This document shows, piece by piece, positions 34,571-46,511 of a stretch of 64,000 nt of DNA. The notes below the pieces were generated by a model that was not told the origin of the DNA, ran no database searches, and saw only the letters and a list, made by a program, of their open reading frames with translations. Position numbers and translations under genes: made by a program. Location of the stretch: the NCBI GenBank assembly GCA_037952775.1, contig JBANAY010000001.1, positions 992,001 through 1,056,000 on the forward strand, in the 5' to 3' direction. Source of the stretch: Clonostachys chloroleuca (lineage: Eukaryota; Ascomycota; Sordariomycetes; Hypocreales; Bionectriaceae). Numbering within the stretch: the stretch's first letter is position 1; each line of letters opens with the position of its first letter.

Positions 34571-36549
34571 TCCCTTGTGAAAATTGTTCTCTAAAATTTA
34601 TTTTGATATTATGTTTATTGCTCGGTTGATTGTTTTAATACCGTGTTGAAGTTCATCGCCGGAGGTTCTAGGTGTGCCAGTCGCTTGCCTTCTAGGATAG
34701 AGGACGAGAGGGCCAAAAGCCCAAGATAACGAACAGATAATAACAACACATGACTGAGTACTTTTTACAATCTCATTTTATAATAATCTCAAACCATTCC
34801 CTTGGCCTAGAACCAGCTTAAACCCCAGAGATACTGTTCACTCCCATGGTGAAGAGTTCCAGTGATGGGTCAATAAGATAGTTTCTGATGTGACCGAAAG
34901 TCTTAGAGATGGAATTGTGCTCTCCGCCGCGATGGTTGAAAGGGAGGTTGGGGCTGATGAAATAAGTTGGACAGGAATTTTGTCACGTGACACTCCGTAG
35001 GAAGCCTACAAGCTTCCACTAGCCTAGCTTGGTGCATTCACTTCTTCTCTCCTAATCAATCAACATCAATCACACAAACCTATTAATGAAAGCTCTGCTT
35101 TACTGCATGCAGCCTACTCTCACTGGTTAATTGTGTGTCATGCGATTCATTTCTCGCTCCCTTCATAATCGCTTGGTTCATTACAAATTTGGTCTCGGCT
35201 TATTCATGGGGGGAGGATCCTGACGAGAGAGCAGGAGGGCTCCTCGGTCTTTCCGTAGGCTCTTTAGATAATCATCTTCGAAAGGAAAGGCAACGTATAA
35301 TCCCGTGGTCTCGACTAAGAATGATAATTTGGTCCTGTGGGTCGAGATAATGCGAGCTCCTTAATACTATCTAATCCTAGTGAGCTCTTCTCGGAGAATA
35401 AATGTTTAGTCAATCCAGGGTTCAAGAGAGCTCGAGATGAGGAAAGACAGGTGCTGCCAGGGGTGATGTGGGGTTTAAATCTAATAGAAAGGGAAATATA
35501 CCATCCAATAGTCAGCTAATCTGAAGTGCCTGAGATAGCGCCAACTAGCAACAGGACCAGGGCATGTATCCAAAGGATCAACAGGGCCTTACTACTTTAA
35601 TGCGCAAACATATAAAACCCTAGATTAGGGACAAACTACGTGGGAGGTCCAGAATTAGAAAGTAGTCTTCTCTATTGTGAGATTTGGGATTCGCTGTCCC
35701 TTTCTACAGACACTAGCGACTATCGGCTAGTACTACCTGGGCGCGATCATCCGTACTTGAGGGGAAATGCTGAGGAGGAAGGCCGAGGCGATTTTGACGC
35801 TAAGCACATTTATCCAGGCATACGAAAACGGGTAGACCTCTAGGCTGTGAAATCGGCAATTTGTAGCTGGCAGCATGTGTGCCGTTCTTCAGAGGCGTCA
35901 CGGTTTTTCCTCGTGGTCAAATCACGCCACATTTGAAGATAAATAAACTTTGCTTCTTCCTTGTATGATCTGCGACACGTGGGATGGCGTCTAATGTCCA
36001 AGTTGGATGTCATAGCCTGCCGCATGATGTCAGTCCCAGCGCTTCTCGTGACACACATCTTCGTTAGCGGAAGCTTCCTTATTCCCCATCCATTCAGGGA
36101 CCAAGAAGGCCCCCATTTCCTCCTCACCCGCAAACGACCTTGTCGTTTTAGGATGCCTCGAGTCAGCCCAGCATGAGACAGGCTGATATCTAATTGGCTT
36201 CCAACGCTTAATAGTCTGGGGGGCGATAATGCTCCCCCCTTCCCCGGATTCTCTACCGGGGGTCGAGATGGTCACTGCCAACCAAGCCAGAACCCCAATC
36301 AAGGAAGCAGGATCTTGGAATCGGTTGATCCATTTACCCGCAAGATGCAAGTTGGGAAAGGTTCATAATACCAGGGCGATCCTCCCCCTCTTGGAACGCA
36401 CGGCTACTCACCCCATCTTCCTGAACATTTCATGTCGTACCACTAGAGATCATTATGCGAGTATAGTTTTATTGACCTTTGATGTTTCACCTCTTATCTA
36501 TCTAATTCAACGCCTCTAATGAATCCACCGCCCACGCAGATCTCTCACT
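34571..36549. other. Intergenic stretch, nothing recognised
   Basis: About 2 kb between the permease relic and the rhodopsin-like gene. Several short frames on both strands have no recognisable content. Confidence 0.5.
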
Positions 36550-37982
36550 ATGACAGGGCTCCAGGCCAACGTATTCGCTGGCATTGGTGTCTGCTGGGGG
36601 CTGGCCACCCTCGCTCTGATCGGCCGCGTCGTCGCTCGCCGTATGACCAAGGTGCGGTGGTGGTATGAAGACTACTACTGTCTATCCGCCTTCGTAAGTT
36701 TACATCATCTGATTGAATGAGTATTGACTGCTGACATCGACTGGTAGAGCTTCGCGAGTGCCTATAACGCACTCTGTCTCTACTGTAAACATTTATCACG
36801 CCGTGTCCCTGGCGGCACTCTCTTCTTGATCCTGAGCTCACTAGATGGTATGGTAGGGTGTACGACTTGGTACCTCGGCCAAATCATCCCCGACACGGTT
36901 GATGAAACAAGACACGAGGATATACTCTTTCACTCTAGGAAGATTGCCTTCTTCTGTTCCCTGACATACGCCTACTCGATCGGGTCATCGAAGCTGGCCA
37001 TCCTCTCGCTGTACTGGCGACTCTTCAAATTCTCCTCAATTCGAATACCGATCATCACACTATACACAATAGTCGCCTTCTGGCTCGTTATACGCACCTT
37101 CATGATCTTCCTCCGCTGCTCCCCGGTGGCGGCATATTGGAACGACTCCATCCCTGGCGGCCACTGCAACATCAAGGACTCGGCCTTCTTCTTTGGAACC
37201 ATGCTTCCTCATTTTCTCCTCGACGTCATAATCCTCGCCTTGCCGGTGGTGGAAGTGTCCAGGCTTAGGTTGCGCATGGGGCAGAAGATTGCCATTATCG
37301 CTCTATTTCTAGTCGGTGTTATGTCAGTGCCTGGTTTTATTCTGTTGGCAGAGAGATTGAACACTAACTTGCGAGGGACAGTGTGTGTGTCGCATCTGTC
37401 TATGGTTTGATCCTGTCCATCAGCGCGGACCCATTTACCACCCAGATGCCATACGACTACGCGATTATTTATACATGGGGTGGCGTGGAGGTGAATATTG
37501 CCGTCGTCTCTTGTATGTTTAACAACGGTGAAGAGTATTCAATGGTACCTTTCGCTGACATCAAGTACTCTAGCATGCTTCCCCTCCTCCGCCCGATTTT
37601 CCGCTTCATGTTCGGTTCCCGTGCACTCAACTCTTACGACTACAACACCTACACTGCGAACGGGGCGAGCAATGCCAACCCGACCTTTTCGCGGACGAAT
37701 GGAATCGAATTGAGCGACGTGGGCAAGAAGCGCAAGAAGGGCGTGGATATGGGGAGCTCGCAAGTAGGTCTCACAGACGAAGAAAAGGGCATCCTAGGCG
37801 ATCCGACGAGCATAAAGTCTCCTGACCGCGTCCACACGACTATCACGAGGCCGGACCCTGATACTGAGTGGATTAGTACGAACGAGGTGAATGGGATCCG
37901 AGTGCGTAAGGACGTGATGATTGAGGTGCATGAGGTCAAAAGTGCTAGGTCTTATAGCAGTGATCACGCAACGCAGGCGTAA
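36550..37982 (+). CDS. Rhodopsin-like integral membrane protein (fungal PTH11-like group), 419 aa, four exons
   Basis: Seven-helix membrane protein of the large fungal rhodopsin-domain family, which includes PTH11-like receptors; no CFEM domain precedes it. Exons 36550-36693, 36748-36784, 36845-37322 and 37382-37982 join in frame (420 codons with stop). Family features are the ARRMTKVRWWYEDYY motif after TM1, the SLTYAYSIGSSKLAILSLYWRLF segment split around TM3, RCSPVAAYWN, then GGHC before TM5, YTWGGVEVNIAVVS in TM7, and a polar cytoplasmic tail of about 150 residues. After TM7 an in-frame insert of about 20 codons (37511-37571) looks like an intron (GTATGT, CTGAC branch site, TAG), but removing it breaks the frame by one base. 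The ligand is unknown. Confidence 0.8.
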
Positions 37983-38900
37983 ATAATAGCGTAACTAACT
38001 GCCCACATTACTCATAATAAACGCATTGATAGACATAATTATTTAATGAAAGTATCTAAGCTAAAAAAGAAAATGAAATGGGAGAGATGAGGTAGTAATA
38101 TCAACAAGACACACATACCGATTCAACATTGGGAAGATCAACAGGGCAAAGAGTCAAGAGGGGGGTATATTATTGAAGCAGAATTCATTGGAAAATAAGC
38201 GGTCGACTCTCAGCTCGGAGCGCCTTATGCCAGTGATGCCGTCATCAATCAGTCGGTGAGCTGTGGATGTGAATCTCGCCCAATAGGATATTGAATGCCA
38301 AGAGGAAAAGGTCCCGGTAGTCACGCATCCTCTGCCACACAAATGTGCCTTCTTTTCGTTCACTCTTGCGTGGTTTATCAAGCGCTTTCTGTTGGGTGGT
38401 TTTTTCGTCATGCGCGGTAGGTTTCATTTTGAGGTAGCAATGAGTGAAATAATAACTTCTCTAATCAGTTAACACGAACGCAAAAGCCTCTTTCCGGCAG
38501 ATTGATGGATGTAATTGTACGCGAGCTAAATTTGAGCGAACCGGTTCGCCAGGCACCTCGTTGCCTTACCGCACTCACCGGCCTCATCTACATATCCGCG
38601 GATCGTGATTCGCGGATATGTACAAGGATAATACCAAATTACCGCCGTTGGTAAAGATGCCTAAGACTGCGTCTCGGGGAAGAAAAACGATTGCGTGGCG
38701 GTGCACTCTTATGCAGGATCATGATATTGTTTGTCCCATAAGGCAATCCGTTTCTTTACATCCCGTGGCTTGGGAGTTGGGGAATAGCCTTTCATTTGAC
38801 CACTCTGTTTCCAAGAGATTACCCCCCAGGGTCATTTCTCTCACGACGCGAATGATTTGGGACCCGACCGACGCTCTCTCTCGAGAATTTCTTCGTCAAG
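37983..38900. other. Intergenic stretch, nothing recognised
   Basis: Lies between the rhodopsin-like gene and the STAND-N-terminal gene. It should contain the promoter of the latter. Short frames at 38154-38427 (minus) and 38618-38974 (plus) look like chance. Confidence 0.5.
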
Positions 38901-40957
38901 ATGAATCCGCTCTCCCTCACTGCCTCGACTTTGACAGTGATCCAAGCCGTTGGCGTCGCATGCTGGCACCCTGAACCTTGGATATTCCTTCTACAATACG
39001 GATCTGAACACTAATAAGTTTTGAATAAAGGTGACAATCGGGGTCGGGACCTTTGTACACTCGCTACGAACCATTGATTCACGCTTAACCGGTCTTTACC
39101 ATGAACTTTCGGATCTCCAAGGCAATCTTAAGACGATTGAAACCCTCATAGGTTGCAAGGACATTGACCTAAGCCTGATCGATGACGTAATATGGCATCA
39201 GAGCGAGATCGCCATTGGCAATTGCCAAGCTACAGTCACCGATTTGGCCAGACTGGTGGAGAAGATCAAAGAAAGAGGCCTCAAAACCTGGGACAATAGG
39301 ATGGAAAGTTCAAGCCGTTTTTGAGTTGAAGTTTCATGAGCGAGACTTAGCTGGCTTCCGAGACAAAGTCCACCAATCTAATTCAGCTTTCAAACAATGC
39401 TTCATATCATTGTTGTGTAAGTTGGGTACTTCTTACGTTGTGCTTTGCAGCTTCTGATGGTCCTCTAGGTCTCTTTCACTGCGGCAAAATGCATCTCAAG
39501 GTCAGATTCTTACAGAACTGAATAATCTAAAACAATCGATAAACAACGCATGGAATGTTTCATCAAAACCAATCACAGGTCTACAGGACTCAACGTCTAG
39601 GGACAGACTGCATCATAGCATCACACGAGACCTGCGACATTTGGCTGCAGCTGTTGAAACTTTCTACGTTACAGCGAGCTCAACAGCAGGGACTTTGAAA
39701 AGCGAAGACGGCAAAAGTGTATTAAACTCAGTTACAGGTTGTGAGATAAGCGGTGCGGGAGCTCTCCCTTACCTGCGGTACCAACTCCTGGAGCAATATC
39801 TCTACAATCTTCGCTCTGGGCGTCCTTCTTCTGTTTCAAGTTTTCCCTCTGGACCTAGGGCTGTTGATAAAAGATGCTTCAAATCGCAGTTCATAGTCGA
39901 AAGCCCAACCGTAGTAGAAACAGCGAATAACGATACCAGCACCGAAATAAAGCACAAGCTTCATCGTACTATTTCCAGTACTTTCGATATTCAGAGAGAG
40001 GAAGGTGATAACAATTATTTTGAAGATGTCGTCTTAGCCGGAATGAGAGAGCTGGCAATTGAAAGTATTAAAGCGCTAGACTGCGACGAAGCAATCCGCT
40101 TGATCAAAGAGGTCGTCTGCGATGGGTTCGAAACGAAGAGAAGAAACTTTGACTATTTCGAGACATTCAGCCAACTAATTCTTTGCTACTTTTTCCAGGG
40201 AGAGTGGAGACTCACTGAACCATTGGTCAACCTTCTCTCTCAGTCAGATGGGCAAATGCCAGACCCAAGTCATGAATTGGTCATATGCAACTTCTTCCAT
40301 GCTCTATCACTTTGCTACCTAGCCGAGTATTCCTTCAAGCGAGCCCTTGAATACTGCAAGAAAGCAGTCTGCGGGAAGATGAGACTATATAAGGCCGGAC
40401 AGACTGACAGGAGAGATTACGAGGAAACATTGGGACTATACGCGACCATATACGAAGTTTCTGGTGACTGTCTACGTGCAGAGATCTTCAGGCGCCGACT
40501 GTTGGCAAATTTCACATACAAACACCCAGAGAAAGTGGTTGTTTTTTCCCAAGGCCACAAGAAGTTACTTAGCAGCATCATCTGCTCGGACGATATCCAG
40601 ACACTAACTGGAGCTCTTCTGACCAGTACGGCTGAGTTAGCAGCTACTCCAACGGATGCTACTCATGGCGGAGTACCAGCGAAGATATCTGACGGCAATA
40701 TCCTAAAAACGAAACTTACCAGATACGAAATGCTTGAGCGTGATACTGCGAAAGAGGCAGTCGTCGACACCCTCCGTTCTTCATACGAGGCAGATGACGA
40801 GCTTTCGCCTTTGGGAATGACTACAACACATCCCCAAAGTCCTAAAGAGAAGTCACCGATCCGGAGGCATCTCACTCGGATCTTCAAACCACGGAGCTCC
40901 CGCCTGGACTTGTTGGGCTCTGCTAGCAGAGATGAAGGCGATTCGCCAATGACCTGA
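38901..40957 (+). pseudogene. STAND-type N-terminal domain plus TPR-like repeats, one frameshift
   Basis: The start MNPLSLTASTLTVIQAVG resembles the N-terminal domain of fungal NLR (STAND) proteins. After a 76-bp intron (38955-39030, weak GTCGCA donor, CTAAT branch site) the frame continues with SLRTIDSRLTGLYHELSDLQ and LARLVEKIKERGLKTWDNR. At about 39301 one extra base shifts the frame; the family-like continuation WKVQAVFELKFHERDL is open in the new frame. A second intron (39415-39468) leads into exon 3 (39469-40957). That exon encodes TPR-like helical pairs (CDEAIRLIKEVVCDGF, HALSLCYLAEYSFKRALEY, LYATIYEVSGDCLRAEIF) and a polar tail. No NACHT or NB-ARC P-loop is present. It could be an intact gene if the extra base is an error. 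Confidence 0.6.
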
Positions 40958-41063
40958 TAGCCCATCTACCACGGAACCCTCAAGTAGATTTAGGCTGTTC
41001 TCTCATAGATGACAAAATCTCAAAAAATCCAGAACCTAACGGCGAGCGCATGTTGAGACTGCT

Positions 41064-42479
41064 ATGTCTGGTGGGATTATGGTGACTAAGACTATCGAGA
41101 TTGCTAAACAGGATTATGGCACTTCTACCGCTCATACTGGTCATAAAATTCTGGATGGTGTACAGGAGAGAGCCGATTCTACATCAGCCGATGAGTTCCC
41201 AAACTCTGATTCCGGATTTCATGGAGTCAGAGCACAGCAATTAAAGGCATCATCTCACCTTGAATGGGTGGACATGTCTCGCCATGAATTAGGAGATACA
41301 TCACTACCCGCTGAATTGGGCGATACATCGCCACCGGATCAAACGATAAACAAGTTACAAGCAACCAACCGCGAAAGCGGGTATGGAAAGCTAGATAACA
41401 TAATTGAATCTGATGAGGATTCTGATGATGGGCCCACGGCTCTTGACCATGAATTGCCCTCTGAAAGACCGCCGGCCACCGACAGTGACCCGCAAACTTC
41501 GCATTCACATGCAGACAATTATGACCACGACGCAAAAGCGCCAGTTGGTATAGACAGCAATCGGGATAAAACAAGACAGGTACACCCTCTTGACTTTTCT
41601 CCTAGGTTCGAACATTATCGTGTGGAGCTCTGGTTTGGCGACAGATGGGCTGAAGCACTTCACAACATTACTTCTCAGCTCGCTGTCCATCTCTCCTCGA
41701 TAAACCGGAATGAAGATTTAAACAGTTTGCAGTACCATAACCAAGCGCTAACTGAGCTTTTCCCAAGTTTCAAGGCCCTCAGTAATGATCCGAAAATGGT
41801 CAATGCCATTGGAGTGGCCATGTTCACTTTGCGGAAGAAGATCAAGGAATTGCCGCAGGTTCACGAGGATTCCGGTTACGAGTCTACCCAGAATTCTCGG
41901 AACAAAGGAACAGCTGCGACGGAATCTACGAAAACCTCACGGACTTGTCACCCGCCAATGAGCAGAAACACAGCTTACGCTCGAACGCAGGAGAAGGTGC
42001 AGAGCTCAAACCAAAAACCAGATTTCTCTTCGGGAACTGTTTTCCCTTGGCGTGATCCAAGTAACCTGTCATCCTCCAACGAACAACCTGAGATTCCGTG
42101 TTATCACCAATTTGAAGATATAGGTGACGATGCTAGAAGATTCGCTGGGATTGATGCATCGAAAGCACAAGTGCCAGATATCGAGTATCTGCACAACACC
42201 TCTACTGCGGGAATGGGAATAGGAACATCTTCCGTCACAAAGGATAAGGCCTCCGGAATAAAGGAAGCGCGCAAATATGACGACGGTCCACCTTTTACCT
42301 TTTCACCCGTACGGACACATGTTGACGAGCCCGTCAAAATACTTCCAAGGCTGCCGCTTCCCACATCTCACCACACTCAAGTGGCAGATCTAAGTCTGAG
42401 ATATCCTCCACCTAGTTCCGATAAAAGACAAGGCTCTCTGCTCAAAGATGAAGACGACAATCTTCGGCCACTCCGATAG
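41064..42479 (+). CDS. Acidic, low-complexity unknown protein, 471 aa
   Basis: I recognise no named domain. The protein is hydrophilic and acidic with repeated short [D/E]SG[Y/F] motifs (DSGFHG, ESGYGK, DSGYES) and a duplicated ELGDTS.P segment. A single more ordered, helical segment at about residues 185-265 contains LWFGDRWAEALHNITSQL and FPSFKALSNDPKMVNAIG. The ORF starts only 106 bp after the stop of the STAND-N-terminal gene on the same strand, which is short for an independent fungal promoter; the two could be one gene joined by an intron I cannot place, or have been split. No signal peptide or membrane segment is visible. Confidence 0.6.
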   Translation: MSGGIMVTKTIEIAKQDYGTSTAHTGHKILDGVQERADSTSADEFPNSDSGFHGVRAQQLKASSHLEWVDMSRHELGDTSLPAELGDTSPPDQTINKLQATNRESGYGKLDNIIESDEDSDDGPTALDHELPSERPPATDSDPQTSHSHADNYDHDAKAPVGIDSNRDKTRQVHPLDFSPRFEHYRVELWFGDRWAEALHNITSQLAVHLSSINRNEDLNSLQYHNQALTELFPSFKALSNDPKMVNAIGVAMFTLRKKIKELPQVHEDSGYESTQNSRNKGTAATESTKTSRTCHPPMSRNTAYARTQEKVQSSNQKPDFSSGTVFPWRDPSNLSSSNEQPEIPCYHQFEDIGDDARRFAGIDASKAQVPDIEYLHNTSTAGMGIGTSSVTKDKASGIKEARKYDDGPPFTFSPVRTHVDEPVKILPRLPLPTSHHTQVADLSLRYPPPSSDKRQGSLLKDEDDNLRPLR

Positions 42480-42817
42480 AAATAGTCAGGCGGCATCGAC
42501 CAGGGGCAACATATATTCCTACACGTATGACATGGAATAGCTACGGGTGTCAAAAATTGACGGAGCTTTTCCTGCGCATATCCGACTCAGGATATAAATC
42601 CCTCCTTATCTCAGTTATTCAAGTCTGGGTGTGGTGTCATAATAGAAACAAGTATTAGATATGTACGTCTACTTTTTAACCGATTCCTTATATGTTGCAG
42701 TCTGCTTTCCATTCATTGAGAGAAGGGTACGGAGGGGTTTGGACGAAATGTGTATAATACCTTGTCTATAGCAGATTCAATTATGTATATCTCAATTTCA
42801 ATTAAAAATGCCTCCAC
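42480..42817. other. Short intergenic stretch between convergent genes
   Basis: Holds the 3' ends of the acidic unknown gene and of the epimerase-like gene. Nothing else is seen. Confidence 0.5.
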
Positions 42818-43708
42818 CTACGAACAAAATGGCGATAGAGTCTCAGCTGTTCGTCGAAGTAGCCCCGTATAATAAACGTCCGACAGCAAGGCCGAGCCAT
42901 GATCAATGATAAATTGCATGTGGTCTGGATGGACATCGAGAGCCTCAGTCTCAGATTGGGTTTGCCCATACTTTCCGAGGGGTGTGCGATCTATGGGAGG
43001 CACGCACTCCATTGCCAGCGCACCATCGTACCCTGTTTCAACCAACGCTGCCATGATCTGTGACCAATTAAAATTGCCGTCGCCAGCGGCCAGTCTGTTG
43101 TGGTCCGCGACGTGGAAGTCGACGATACGCGAGCCACATGCTTTGATGGCGGCGATGAGGTCTGTCTCCTCGAGAGCTAGATGGAAAGGGTCGAAGGCAA
43201 TACCGCAGTCAAAGCCCACCTCTTCAGCAAGAGCAATAGCCTGATCAGTCCGGTTGAGGAAGTAGGTCTCAAATCGGTTCAATGGCTCCAGTCCAATTTT
43301 GACCCCTTTGCCCTTCGCAAACTCAGCAATCTCTCGAAGGCCCTCCACAGCCCACTTCCACTCGTTCTCTGCCGATGACGTGGGTGCGATCTTGCCAACC
43401 CTCCCAGGGACGACTGTCGTGATCTTGCCTCCTAATTCAGCGGATAATGCAACGACATCCTTGACGTATTGGATGGTATCGCGTCTTTCTTGTGGATCCA
43501 CGGCTAAGAGATCACGTTTCCCCTGCTGGATCGTGACAGTGCCCCAGATCGTTATGCCATACTTTTCTAAGAGATCGCGGGTCTCCGGAATTGGGTATTG
43601 CGTTGGTTCTCCGGCTAGCTCGATGCTTTTGTATCCCAGGCTTTGTGCACGTTTTAAGGTGACTTCGAGTGGCTCCGGGCGCATCCAAGTATGAGTAGAC
43701 AGATGCAT
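42818..43708 (-). CDS. Sugar epimerase/isomerase of the D-tagatose 3-epimerase type (AP-endonuclease-2 TIM barrel), 296 aa
   Basis: A single-exon TIM-barrel protein that would interconvert ketoses or act on related cyclic polyols, probably in the cytosol. The metal-binding residues of the family can be located: E141 (IGLEPLNRFET), D173 with H176 (AFDPFHLALEE), H199 (DFHVADHNR) and E234 (AMECVPP). The GLEPLNRFETYFLN segment is nearly diagnostic for this group. Length is normal. The substrate (D-tagatose, D-psicose, inosose or other) cannot be told. No sugar kinase or transporter is adjacent; the MFS transporter is 34 kb away. Confidence 0.85.
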   Translation of the reverse strand: MHLSTHTWMRPEPLEVTLKRAQSLGYKSIELAGEPTQYPIPETRDLLEKYGITIWGTVTIQQGKRDLLAVDPQERRDTIQYVKDVVALSAELGGKITTVVPGRVGKIAPTSSAENEWKWAVEGLREIAEFAKGKGVKIGLEPLNRFETYFLNRTDQAIALAEEVGFDCGIAFDPFHLALEETDLIAAIKACGSRIVDFHVADHNRLAAGDGNFNWSQIMAALVETGYDGALAMECVPPIDRTPLGKYGQTQSETEALDVHPDHMQFIIDHGSALLSDVYYTGLLRRTAETLSPFCS

Positions 43709-45339
43709 TGTGGTGGTGTTTTCTTGAGTTGTCGAAGGTGACAGATCAGAGAAATGGGTTGAAGTGAGATTGTTTGACTATGAGTTGAAATGTGGATTGA
43801 TTGCTTGGTTGGGGGTATTTCCTCGAAAAGACAGAGGACGCGGTTCATCTTATAGAACGGACATCGGACATAATACATTGACGAAAGGCGGATTACTGTC
43901 GTTGTATATGCTGTTATCAAGACGGAATGAGATCATCCGCACGGCAGGTGGAGCTGAGAAACGGAATTTCTTGATCCGCACAAAAACCGTCTTCGGCCTC
44001 TAAGTAAGAACAAATTAAAGTCAGAGAACTTCCAATGGTTAGGAATTAGCCGCAGATCCGGAATAATCGTAATGATTTCGACACACCTAGATTTCCATTA
44101 AGAAGGTTATCACCACACACTTGACTGGATAGACTGGAGGCACCCAGAAACATCAGAGTGATCTTGAGTACAATAAAGCCAAGAAAACAAGCGACCGGAT
44201 CAAGCTACCTGCTGGTCCCTCACGCGGATTCTGAAGCTCTTTCATGCTAGTTCCAGCCATTGATCTTGAGCTTCGTCTAAACTATGCCTTGACTTGATTA
44301 GGTGATAGACTACGGAGGTCTGCAGCTGTCACGTCCGAAATTCCAACCATTATGTTGCAATCATCGCTTTCACTTGTATAGGTATGACTTTATCTGACTT
44401 TACTCAGCTCCTAATGAGCTTGTCACCATGCTAGGCTGATGTCCTAAGAAGTAGATGTGAAGGATCGGTGCAAAGGAGCTGCTAGCGCACTTGGTATGAT
44501 TCCACGACTTTTAAACAAAGCGTAGGCAATATCTGTACGATTTGAGTCGAGGGATTTTTAAAATTAAAATAGCCTGTTGATATGTTGCTTCCCTTGATTT
44601 TCAGATTCCGCGTGGTCGGTTGAATTAAACACATGTCCGCGATGGTCTTGTTAGCTAAAACTGACTCACAGTCCACTCCACAACGTAGCTTTCTGGCCAG
44701 TTCACTTGCTTTCCGAAGCAGGTATTGCCAACTGCGCCCCCGCGATCTCTTGGCTCACACACTACATCTGATTATCAAAGGTGAGTAACTAGAGGGACTA
44801 TCATGATTGGTTATCATGTCTTCGGTCTTGTGATCCTTCATTACAAGGGGGAAATATTTTAGATTCATCATAGCGGTAGGGTAGTTTTGGATGAGCTTGG
44901 CAATTAAATTACAATGCTATTCGTTGTGTTGAGTTGTCGGGTTTGGTAATTTCCATTGCTGTTTAACTTTATACTCTAATTCTCTTCCGTAAATCACGAT
45001 ACACTCTACGACGATGTCCATTTTTCGGAGTTGAGTCTCGGTTAGGTCCCAGCGGCCTAATTTCAAGTTCTAAATAGCAATTTCCTGTTCCAAACTACTC
45101 CTCGTTCTTTGACTGGCGTTCTAGATTTCTGATTCGCACGCTCGTTGATAAGATTCGGGGTATTGCTCTAATCATCAAACGAGCTCGTGGCTAGCAATCG
45201 TCCATTTCTGTTGCTTACGCGAAAGTTCATGGTTTGTGGTGGCATATGGCTCATTGGACTGGTTTCTAGTAGGGGCTGGAACTTGGCACACCAAATCGAA
45301 ATTGTTAGATCAGAAGGATCATTATGCTAGTAGTGAAAC
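43709..45339. other. Intergenic stretch, nothing recognised
   Basis: About 1.6 kb. It holds the promoter of the epimerase-like gene on the left. The missing N-terminal half of the DUF3176-type gene would be expected in its right part, but I cannot recognise it. Confidence 0.5.
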
Positions 45340-46511
45340 AGTATATGAAGAATTACACGGATAACGTACCCCAAAGAGAATATTCTGTTACAAAATATAG
45401 TCTTCCAAATGGACTTATCTGGAAAACGAAGATGTGTCTTCAAACGACACTTATTCTAACGATCGCTGGGAACCGAATCGTCCTGTCTTATCCCTCTATG
45501 GCAACTCCAATCCAAATAAATCGATCCAAGCTAGAGAAATCGATACCCTAATCTGGACACAGGGTGTTATCAAAGTGGACAACTCGACTAATATTTGGCA
45601 GTGGCCTAATACGTCAGTCCATGCCGTGGAGTGTGCTCTTTATTATTGTGTCAAGGACTATTCTTTCCGAGTGGTAAAATAGTTCCATAGAGCTGGAGCT
45701 GGAAAATGAAGTGAAGGAATATCAAAAGCATCCCGACCCATGGAAGATTCATATAGGAGACTTGGAAAGCGAAATTATAGCCAACGCCTCGAGCAATCTT
45801 GCTTTCCACCCGAACCAGTCGGCATTTGAAAGATCAGACCTTTAACTATCCGGTGATTTCAACAAATCCGAGGGCTTTAATATTTCTCAGTCTGGTGTCA
45901 ATAGCATTAGTTCACTTGTCCAGATGTTATTCTCGTCTTGCTTGGATGAGAAAGGCTGCCCTGCGGCGGTAGATGATTGGAAGCCCCCAACTGGATATTA
46001 CAGCTACGAGTGGGGGGGGGGGAAATTGATGCTCTATGATCCTGACATAGTACCAGTTATGTGGTCTTCGGAAGACCTTACGGCTAGATTTGATGGTATT
46101 GCGGCTAGCATGAGCAATTCCTTGCGATCCGGAGATGATTTGAACAGTCGTTTCGTTGGCAAAGTTGCCAATTCTATCACCGTTTACAAGATAAATTGGC
46201 CTTGGATGTCATATCAGCTTTTCCTCCAGGTCGCAGCCATGGTTTTCTTCGCCATTACTGTTGGTGTTAACCGGCAGCCTGGTGGCTCTCACATCCCAGT
46301 ATGGAAATCCAGTCAGCTGGCCGTCATGTCGCAAGGGCCGTTGGTATCGGACGTGTTGAAGGGTGCGAAAACGCTCGAGGAACTGGAAACGGCGGCCAAG
46401 AAAACGTCGATTATGCTGTTCGCCAAAGATGAAGATCAGCTTTTGATGCCACTTAGCACAGGGGAAGCCGCGGATGGAACAAGCCTTAGAAGAAACTCGG
46501 CCTCTGATTGA
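45340..46511 (+). pseudogene. Truncated DUF3176-type membrane protein gene
   Basis: Fungal DUF3176 proteins have N-terminal membrane helices, a long extracellular part and one C-terminal helix. Only the second half is recognisable: SVTKYSLPNGLIW, then WEPNRPVLSLYGNSNPNKS, IDTLIWTQGVIKVDNSTNIW, VECALYYCVKDY, and a last frame from 45924 with the final helix (YQLFLQVAAMVFFAITVGV) and a cytoplasmic tail. The reading frame shifts near 45425 and 45680, and a TAA interrupts it at about 45841. Asn-glycosylation sites (NST, NTS, NAS) fit an extracellular region. A run of about ten G at 46012-46022 lies in the coding part. The start and N-terminal helices are missing. Confidence 0.65.
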
